Shown here: positions 38,962-44,406 of the stretch, in pieces
Position numbering within the stretch: the first letter of the stretch is position 1
Layout of the letters: each line of letters starts with the position of its first letter
Assembly: GCF_001083785.1 (NCBI RefSeq)
Contig: NZ_LAVL01000065.1
Coordinates: 1 to 44,406, forward strand
Source of the DNA: Nonomuraea sp. SBT364
GTDB taxonomy: Bacteria > Actinomycetota > Actinomycetes > Streptosporangiales > Streptosporangiaceae
DNA: 44,406 nucleotides
Reading direction: 5' to 3'
Translations under genes and position numbers: made by a program
Notes under the pieces: generated by a model
Databases searched by the model: none
What the model was told of the DNA's origin: nothing
What the model saw: the letters and a program-made list of their open reading frames with translations, nothing else

Positions 38962-39972
38962 TTACGGGATGCCGACGACGACCTTCCCCCGGGCCGTCCC
39001 CCCGGCCAGATAGCGGATGGCCTGCGGAACCTCGTCCAGCGCGAACGTCCTGTCGACGATCGGCGTGATCGTGCCGGCCGCCAGGTGGCCCTGCAGCACG
39101 GTCATCAGTTCCTGCTTGCCGGGCGTCGAGGCGCTCGGCTTCGGCAATTGCTTCCTGAACGGCGAGAGCGCCATCAGCCGGAAGAAGTGCGGCAGGCTCC
39201 CCAGCATCCGGCTGCCGACGCCGCCGAAATGGTCGTGCCCGATGAGCACGTACATCCCGTCCGGGTTCAGCACCCGGCGGCAGTCCGCGAACGAATGGTT
39301 TCCCGGCACGTCGAAAATCAGGTCGTACCGCTCGGCTTTCCGGGTGAAGTCCTCCCGCGTGTAGTCGATGACCCGATCCGCACCCAGAGCGCGCACCATG
39401 TCCAGCTTCGCCTCGTGGTCGACGCCGGTGACCGACGCCCCGTACGCCTTGGCGAGTTGCACGGCGATGGCCCCCACCCCACCGGCGGCGCCGTTGACGA
39501 GCACGCTCTGCCCGGCCCGCACGCGGCCTTCCGGCAGATTCTGCAGAACGATCAGACCGGACGTCGGCACGGACGCCGCCTGCTCGAAGGTGACGTTGCC
39601 CGGCTTCAACGCCAGCGCGCTCTGCGGGACGGACACGTACTCGGCGAACGCGCCGCCATTTCTCCATTGCAAACCCCGTACCGTCTCCCCGAACACCTCG
39701 TCGCCGGGCCGGAAACGGGTCACGCCTTTACCGATCGATTCCACCTGGCCGGCCATGTCGGTCCCCGGAATGCGATTCTTCGGCCGGGTCAGCCCGTTTC
39801 CCATGAGGCGTAACACGTACGGGCGGCCACTGACGACGTGCCACACGTCCGGATGGACGGAGGCCGCGCGCACGCGTATCAGCACGTCGTCGTCCGCGAC
39901 CGCCGGCCTGCCGATCTCGCGCACCTCAAGGGCGTCGGGCGAGCCGTACGCATCCTGAACGACCGCTTTCAT
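38962..39972 (-). CDS. NAD(P)-dependent quinone-oxidoreductase-like protein (MDR superfamily)
   Basis: A 336-residue medium-chain dehydrogenase/reductase without zinc ligands. The N-terminal catalytic domain has MKAVVQDAYGSPDALEVREIGRP and IPGTDMAGQVESIG; the Rossmann part has VLVNGAAGGVGAIAVQLAKAYGASVTGVDHEAKLD (AxxGGVG). It is similar to quinone oxidoreductases (QOR) and reticulon-4-interacting-like reductases, which use NADPH to reduce quinones or enones. GGGAGGG precedes the ATG. It runs behind the alginate-lyase-like gene but with its own 86-base gap. Confidence 0.9.
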   Translation of the reverse strand: MKAVVQDAYGSPDALEVREIGRPAVADDDVLIRVRAASVHPDVWHVVSGRPYVLRLMGNGLTRPKNRIPGTDMAGQVESIGKGVTRFRPGDEVFGETVRGLQWRNGGAFAEYVSVPQSALALKPGNVTFEQAASVPTSGLIVLQNLPEGRVRAGQSVLVNGAAGGVGAIAVQLAKAYGASVTGVDHEAKLDMVRALGADRVIDYTREDFTRKAERYDLIFDVPGNHSFADCRRVLNPDGMYVLIGHDHFGGVGSRMLGSLPHFFRLMALSPFRKQLPKPSASTPGKQELMTVLQGHLAAGTITPIVDRTFALDEVPQAIRYLAGGTARGKVVVGIP

Positions 39973-40058
39973 GACGCCCTCCCGGCGAGAAGCATTTTCC
40001 CGTCATCTTCACACGCGCCGGGGCGTCGGCGATATCCATGGAACGACTTCCGCGAGGG

Positions 40059-41993
40059 TCAGAAATACGATTCCCAGCCGGGGCCGATCGGGGTGGCCGC
40101 GCCGAACCCATTGCCGCCCTTGCCGTTCCAGATGTACAGAGTCCCGGTCCCGCTGTGCACGGCGCCGATGTCGGTGCGCCCGTCCCCGTTGACGTCGCCC
40201 AGCGCCATCAGAGTGCTCGCGTACGGTTCCCAGCCCGGCCCGCGCTCGATGGCCCCGGTGAAGTTGTCGGCGCCCGCACCGTTCCACACGTACAGCTTGC
40301 CGGTGTCCTTCTTGACCGCCATCAGATCCCCGATGCCGTCGCCGTCGAAATCACCGGCGATCGGCCTGCTGAAGCCGGTCCAGCCGGACCCGATCCGCTT
40401 GGCGGAGCCGAACGCGTTGCCGCCCTTGCCGTTCCAGACGTACAGAGTCCCGGTCCCGCTGTGCACGGCGCCGATGTCGGTGCGCCCGTCCCCGTCGACG
40501 TCGCCCAGCGTCATCAACGTGTCCGCGTACGGTTCCCAGCCCGGCCCGAGCTCGACCGGCCCGGCGAACTCGTTGACGCCCGCACCGTTCCACACGTGCA
40601 GCTTGCGGGTGTCCTTCTTGACCGCCATCACATCGCTGAGCCCGTCGCCGTTGAAGTCGCCGGCGATCGGCCTGCTGAATTCGCTCCAGCCGGATCCGGC
40701 CCGCCGGGGCGGGCCGAACGTGTTGCCGCCTTCGCCGTTCCAGATGGTCAGCGTTCCGGTGGCGGCCGAGAAGAGGTCGCCCACGCCGTCGGAGTCGAAG
40801 TCCGGCAGGGCCGAGGCGGCCATCCCGGCAAGGTGCGGGTTCTGTGCGTGGGTGAGGGTCTCCCAGCCCAGGAAGTGCGACACCCCGACCGGGCGGCTCT
40901 TCTCGACCCACTGCTCGGCGTACGGAACGTCGTCGTAGCCGAGCCGGTGGTGCAACGCGTTGAAGCCGACCTCGAAATGCGCGCCGAGATCCCGGGTGAC
41001 CTTCCCGCCGCACAACCACGACGGCACCTTGCCCCCCAGTTGCAGGCGGGCATGGAGGTCCATCGCGAACCGCAACCGGTGCTTGGCCTTCGCATACAGA
41101 TCCACCCCCTGGTGACCGGCCGTCTCAGCCACGTGCGAGATCGCCGCCAGCCCCCAGCCGGTGTGCCAGAAGTCCCGGCACGTCTCCTGCGTCAGACCGT
41201 CCACGAACGTCCGCTGCCCGTGCCAGTAGTCGATGATCTCGGCCTTGGTGTCGTACTTGCTGCGCGGAGGCGCCTTGGGCAGCGAACCGTCCGTCTTGAG
41301 ATAGATGTAGGCCGGCAGCCTGCCTCGCCACGTCGCCACCGCCCTGTCGAACGAGGCACGATCGTCCAGATGCACGGCGATGCCGATGGCGGCATCCGTC
41401 ATGATCAGTTCCCAGTTGCCGTTGTTGTCCGGCCTGCCCGCGATCAACGTCGGCAGATACACGCTGCGCAGCTTCCCGGCCATCCGGCCCGCCTGCGCCC
41501 ACCCCGGATAGGTGTGCTTGATCAGCTCGGCCGCGCGCGAGAAGTTGGCGCCCGCCCAGCCCGTCTGCAACGGCGCGTTGCTCCCGGTGTGCTTACTGAT
41601 CAGCGCCGACCACGCATCCATGATCTGGATCGCCTTCTCGGCATACCGGGCATCCTTCGTCAGATACCACTGCAGCGCATGGGTGTAGGCCGCCATGGCA
41701 TCCTTGCGCTCATCCGAGCAGCCGTGGTCCGGATTCGACACCGGCCCGCACTCCACCACCGCACGAGGCTTGGCCGCGTACGACAACGACGCGTACGAAC
41801 TCTTCCGCAACGAATCCCACGCCGACTTCCACGGCTCGTCACCCAGATTGGCCCGGACGAAGTCCAGCTGGGCCCGGCTCACCAGCACCCCGGGATGCTT
41901 GAACGCCGCAGCCGCCGCAGCCTGGGCAGCCTGCGGAACCACCAACGCGCCGGCCATCAGCACAGTGACCGCGAGAGAACGAACGAGACGCAC
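40059..41993 (-). CDS. Secreted alginate-lyase-fold protein with C-terminal FG-GAP repeats
   Basis: A 644-residue secreted protein. After a signal peptide (LVRSLAVTVLMAGALVVPQAAQA) comes an alginate lyase (PL5-like) helical domain at about 30-385: HPGVLVSRAQLDFVRANL, then NNGNWELIMTDAAIGIAVHLDD and NPHLAG near the end. The last 240 residues are FG-GAP/VCBS-type propeller repeats with Ca-binding DxDGDG loops (DFDSDGVGD, DFNGDGLSD, DVDGDGRTD, DFDGDGIGD, DVNGDGRTD). Substrate may be a uronate-containing polysaccharide. GTG 41993 is preferred because AAGGGA lies 7 bases before it and the signal starts there. TTGACG (42046-42051) may be its -35. Confidence 0.85.
   Translation of the reverse strand: MRLVRSLAVTVLMAGALVVPQAAQAAAAAAFKHPGVLVSRAQLDFVRANLGDEPWKSAWDSLRKSSYASLSYAAKPRAVVECGPVSNPDHGCSDERKDAMAAYTHALQWYLTKDARYAEKAIQIMDAWSALISKHTGSNAPLQTGWAGANFSRAAELIKHTYPGWAQAGRMAGKLRSVYLPTLIAGRPDNNGNWELIMTDAAIGIAVHLDDRASFDRAVATWRGRLPAYIYLKTDGSLPKAPPRSKYDTKAEIIDYWHGQRTFVDGLTQETCRDFWHTGWGLAAISHVAETAGHQGVDLYAKAKHRLRFAMDLHARLQLGGKVPSWLCGGKVTRDLGAHFEVGFNALHHRLGYDDVPYAEQWVEKSRPVGVSHFLGWETLTHAQNPHLAGMAASALPDFDSDGVGDLFSAATGTLTIWNGEGGNTFGPPRRAGSGWSEFSRPIAGDFNGDGLSDVMAVKKDTRKLHVWNGAGVNEFAGPVELGPGWEPYADTLMTLGDVDGDGRTDIGAVHSGTGTLYVWNGKGGNAFGSAKRIGSGWTGFSRPIAGDFDGDGIGDLMAVKKDTGKLYVWNGAGADNFTGAIERGPGWEPYASTLMALGDVNGDGRTDIGAVHSGTGTLYIWNGKGGNGFGAATPIGPGWESYF
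40111..40800. repeat. 306-bp in-frame tandem repeat in the FG-GAP region
   Basis: Units begin at 40111, 40417 and 40723, each 306 bp (102 codons) apart. The first two are alike at roughly nine bases in ten; the third is more diverged and partial. Each unit encodes two FG-GAP blades. Recent duplication within the gene is the likely cause; similar repeats are prone to assembly collapse. Confidence 0.85.
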
Positions 41994-42103
41994 GGGCTTC
42001 CCTTCGAGATGGAGACCGCTCATTCCCCCAGCCCACCCCTCCGGCCGTCAAGGCGGAAGGCGCCACACATAGGCCCGGCATACCGTGCGCATACCGGCTC
42101 GGC

Positions 42104-43534
42104 TCACGCGACGTCGGGCCGTGTCATCAGCGGCGACCGTACGTGCAACACCAGACTGGGGCCGGTCAGGGGCACGATGTTCCACGTGGCCACCGCCGTC
42201 CCCGCGTCGGCGTCGACCACCAGCCGGACCCGGTGCGGGGTGGTGATGACGTAGAGCTCGGCGACGAACGTGTCGCCCTGCCAGGCGCCGGCCGCGACCA
42301 GAGGGCGGCCGAGCGGCGAACTCTCCCGCCATTCGCCGTGACCGGCCGCGACGTCGAGGGACGACCCGAATCGCAGAAGCCACCCACCTTCCACGGGATC
42401 GACGATCACCGTGGTCCCGCCGGGCAGAGCCGAGTCCTCGGCGGAGGCGTCGATCCTCGCCTTGACGGAACGCTCCGGGACGGCCGAACCCGGCACCGGC
42501 GCCAGCGACAGCCGCCGCAGCCGATCGGCGAGGATCTCGTCGTCCCGGCCGCTGTCCGCGCGGTCCGTGCCGGGCAGCAGGCACTCCCAGATCGCGTCGA
42601 GCACTGCCTGCGACTGCCGGTGCGCGCCGGTCACGGCGACCACGAGATCGTGCGACGGGACGACCACGCATTGCTGCCCGAAGGAGCCGTCACCGTGGTA
42701 GCCGTGACGCGACATCCAGAACTGGTAACCGTAACCGTGCAGGTAGTCGATGTCGCCCGAGCCGTCCTCCGACGGGAGGATGCCGATGTGCCGCCGGGTC
42801 GCGAGCTCCACCCATTCCCGGGGAACGAGCCGCCGGTCGCCCCAGAGGCCCCCGCGCAGCAGCAGTTCACCGAAGGCGGCGACGGCCTCGGTTGTCAGGT
42901 GCAGCCCGTGGAACCCGAACGCGGCACCGCTCGCCACCCGGTCCCATTCGGCGTGGTCGACGCCCATCGGCTGGAAGAGGCGCTCGTCGAGCAGCTCCGG
43001 GAGGCCGCGGCCGGTGACCCGTTCCACCATCCGGGCCAGGAGGAAGGTGGTCGAATTGTCGTAGGTGTGCCGGGTTCCCGCAGGCTCGGAGAACGGCAGG
43101 CGCAGGAAGCCCTTCACCAGGTCGCCCGGTTCCAGCTGCCAGGCGTCGGTGAGGCTGTCCGTGCGGTATCCGGCCGTCATGGACAGCAGGTGGTGCACGG
43201 TGATGCGGCGTCCCCGCTCGGAGATGTCGGCCGGAACGTGGTCGGGCAGCACGTCCACCACCCGATCGTCCGGCGAGAGCAGCCCGTCGGCGATCGCGAG
43301 CCCCACGGCGACCGAGGTGAACGACTTGGTCAGCGAGTAGAGAAGGTGCGGGCGTTCGGCCGAGTACGGCGCCCACCAGCCTTCGGCGACCACGTGCCCA
43401 TGGCGGACGACCATGAGGGAGTGGCACTCGACGGATCGCGCTTCGAGCCGGTCGAGCAGCGCGGCGATCGAGCGGGACGACATCCCCGAGGCGGCCGGCG
43501 CCGAACGCGGCAGGAGGGTGCGCTGAGAAGACAT
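42104..43534 (-). CDS. Serine hydrolase of the beta-lactamase fold (class C-like)
   Basis: A 476-residue protein with beta-lactamase motifs SLTK (Ser67, Lys70) and YDN (in HTYDNSTTF, near residue 165), plus GYGYQFWMSRHGYHGDGSFGQQ where the HxG-type motif is replaced by DGSFGQ. It has no signal peptide, so it is probably cytoplasmic, unlike the other serine hydrolase here. A C-terminal extension of about 150 residues (after VLDAIWECLLPG) is beta-rich and not part of the core. It fits the EstB/6-aminohexanoate-hydrolase type. ATG 43534 has TACGGT six bases upstream and TTGGGC 17 bp further, a leaderless promoter. Confidence 0.88.
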   Translation of the reverse strand: MSSQRTLLPRSAPAASGMSSRSIAALLDRLEARSVECHSLMVVRHGHVVAEGWWAPYSAERPHLLYSLTKSFTSVAVGLAIADGLLSPDDRVVDVLPDHVPADISERGRRITVHHLLSMTAGYRTDSLTDAWQLEPGDLVKGFLRLPFSEPAGTRHTYDNSTTFLLARMVERVTGRGLPELLDERLFQPMGVDHAEWDRVASGAAFGFHGLHLTTEAVAAFGELLLRGGLWGDRRLVPREWVELATRRHIGILPSEDGSGDIDYLHGYGYQFWMSRHGYHGDGSFGQQCVVVPSHDLVVAVTGAHRQSQAVLDAIWECLLPGTDRADSGRDDEILADRLRRLSLAPVPGSAVPERSVKARIDASAEDSALPGGTTVIVDPVEGGWLLRFGSSLDVAAGHGEWRESSPLGRPLVAAGAWQGDTFVAELYVITTPHRVRLVVDADAGTAVATWNIVPLTGPSLVLHVRSPLMTRPDVA

Positions 43535-43540
43535 TCGGAC

Positions 43541-43569
43541 ACCGTACAAGTCCGGATAAATTCGCCCAA
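43541..43569 (-). promoter_or_regulatory. Leaderless promoter of the second serine hydrolase gene
   Basis: TTGGGC (43564-43569), 17-bp spacer and TACGGT (43541-43546) on the minus strand; ATG follows after six bases. An imperfect inverted repeat ATTCGGAC / GTCCGGAT spans the -10 and start codon. Confidence 0.5.
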
Positions 43570-43576
43570 TCGAGTT

Positions 43577-44014
43577 TTACGGGTGACGCACCATGAACAC
43601 GTCCACCTCGTCCTCGTTCTCGACGGTGAACCCGTGGCCTTCGTACAGCCGCCTGGCCGCACTGCCCCGCAACACGTTCAGGCGGACCAGGGCGCCTTCG
43701 CCGTCGCACCGCTCCAGCAGGCTGCCCAGCACACCGGAGCCGATCCCGCGGCCCTGCAGGTCGGGGTCCAGGTAGAAGTGCTCCAGCCAGTAGGCGTCCT
43801 TCGCCGGCCGCAGCGCCACGCAACCGGCCAGGGCGCCGCCCACCTCGATCACCCAGGTGTGCGCAGGCGCGAACCCGTCCCGCAGCCGCTGCCGCACGCG
43901 CTGTGCGTCGTACCGGCCGAGCCGCTCGAGGTCCGGCCTCAGCACCACGGCCCGCAACTCGGCCACTGCCTCGACGTCCGCCGGCAAAGCCGGACGAAGC
44001 TCCCAATCTGCCAC
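43577..44014 (-). CDS. GNAT family N-acetyltransferase
   Basis: A 145-residue GNAT. It contains DWELRPALPADVEAVAELRAVVL, the acetyl-CoA loop LQGRGIGSGVLGSLLERC (Q-G-R-G-I-G) and VRLNVLRGSAARRLYEGHGFTVENEDEVDVFM, the typical motif B end. Substrate unknown. It starts at GTG 44014 with TAACAT seven bases upstream; that -10 includes the TAA stop of the ROK gene behind it. No Shine-Dalgarno sequence, so probably leaderless. Confidence 0.9.
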   Translation of the reverse strand: MADWELRPALPADVEAVAELRAVVLRPDLERLGRYDAQRVRQRLRDGFAPAHTWVIEVGGALAGCVALRPAKDAYWLEHFYLDPDLQGRGIGSGVLGSLLERCDGEGALVRLNVLRGSAARRLYEGHGFTVENEDEVDVFMVRHP

Positions 44015-44021
44015 GATCGAG

Positions 44022-44027
44022 ATGTTA
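44022..44027 (-). promoter_or_regulatory. -10 element of a leaderless promoter (GNAT gene) within the ROK stop codon
   Basis: TAACAT on the minus strand lies 7 bases before GTG 44014. Its first three bases are the ROK gene's TAA stop. Confidence 0.4.
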
Positions 44028-44385
44028 TCGCCCTGGCTCCGGACCGTTCGCGCCCAGGACCACTCCGGTCGCCGAGAGCGCCAGCGCGGCGGCGCCGTAC
44101 AGGCCGGCGTCCCGTCGCAGGGTGGTCAGGGCGACCTTCACGTGCCGGACGAAGTCCAGGCCCGCGCGCCGGGTCAGGCGTTCGCACAGGGGATCAAGGA
44201 GCAGCCCGCCGGCCGCCGCGACACCGCCGCCGATGACGACGTGGTGCAGGTCCACGACGGCGGCGGTGTTGAGGATGACGGTGGCGAGCGCGTCGGCCGC
44301 GCGGCCGAACGCGGCCAGCGGGATCGCGTCCCCCGCCCGCGCCGCGCCGGCGAGGTCCTCGGCCGTGGCGGGGCCGGCCGGGGGG
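44025..44385 (-). CDS. Partial ROK-family protein (C-terminal part)
   Basis: About 119 residues of the C-terminal end of a ROK sugar kinase or ROK repressor: AADALATVILNTAAVVDLHHVVIGGG, VAAAGGLLLDPLCERL and AGLYGAAALAL are typical of the ROK C-terminal helices and the GGG loop. The N-terminal part, including ATP and sugar sites, lies beyond the contig edge, so kinase and repressor cannot be told apart. A reading frame apparently starting with Met-Cys-Ile-Arg-Asp-Ser at 44402 is false: these residues come from the sequencing adapter. Confidence 0.85.
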
Positions 44386-44406
44386 CTGTCTCTTATACAC
44401 ATCTCC
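44386..44406. other. Nextera transposase adapter remnant (artefact)
   Basis: The final 21 bases begin CTGTCTCTTATACACATCT, the Nextera mosaic-end sequence, followed by CC as in the read-through adapter. It is not genomic. It creates spurious peptides starting MCIRDS and, from GTG in another frame, MYKRQ. Confidence 0.97.

Noticed and set aside
44025..44402. Complete small protein starting MCIRDS
   Set aside because: The first six codons are the Nextera adapter; the true gene is a truncated ROK protein.
1..44406. CRISPR arrays, tRNA genes, insertion sequences or prophage
   Set aside because: No spaced direct repeats, cloverleaf-like segments, transposase motifs or phage genes were seen.

Overview
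This 44.4 kb window is very GC-rich DNA packed with short-spaced genes on both strands. GTG starts are common and many genes have leaderless-looking promoters. The gene content (GlnR, mycobacterial-type sulfurtransferase neighbourhood, ZAS anti-sigma, many secreted glycan-active enzymes) points to a filamentous actinomycete, probably of the Streptosporangiales (Nonomuraea-like); the genus is inference. The last 21 bases match the Nextera transposase adapter, so the window ends at a draft contig edge and the final ROK gene is cut there. I see no tRNA, rRNA, CRISPR array, transposase or phage gene.

Left part (1-9.6 kb): a partial membrane-anchored protein, an integral membrane protein, an ADP-ribosylglycohydrolase, an ECF sigma gene translationally coupled to an alkyltransferase with an Ada-type zinc domain at its C terminus, then a sulfur block (27-codon Cys-containing leader peptide, structured leader RNA, rhodanese-type sulfurtransferase, DUF1416 protein), a thioredoxin-like protein, an anti-sigma/sigma pair, a DUF2993 (LmeA-like) protein, a MoaD-like protein and divergent glnR. 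Order and strand resemble Mycobacterium tuberculosis Rv0814c-Rv0818, with a sigma/anti-sigma pair inserted.

Centre (9.6-24 kb): a 1149-residue protein joining a CRP-like sensor and HTH to an NB-ARC ATPase and TPRs; a FUSC exporter, alpha/beta hydrolase, GNAT and DedA genes; a five-gene operon bioY - acyl-CoA ligase - thiolase-like - bioM - bioN in which the thiolase-like protein lacks a catalytic Cys and the NEAFA Asn; a MarR/EamA divergent pair with a clear palindromic operator; and a divergent chloramphenicol-phosphotransferase-like kinase / PP2C-like phosphatase pair.

Right part (24-44.4 kb): accessory and saprophytic genes, including a PL11 rhamnogalacturonan lyase with CBM2 flanked by two LacI-type operators exactly 100 bp apart, a type B carboxylesterase, a stand-alone LigD polymerase domain, DinB, a secreted beta-solenoid repeat protein, an NmrA-like reductase, GNATs, two serine beta-lactamase-fold hydrolases, a TetR regulator with a palindromic operator, a frameshifted alpha/beta hydrolase, a decayed GNAT, a lone ORF12_N-like lipoprotein, a Tat-exported GH43-like protein, a quinone-oxidoreductase-like enzyme, and an alginate-lyase-fold protein with tandem FG-GAP repeats. 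Pectin and plant-polysaccharide use is the common theme of the secreted enzymes.
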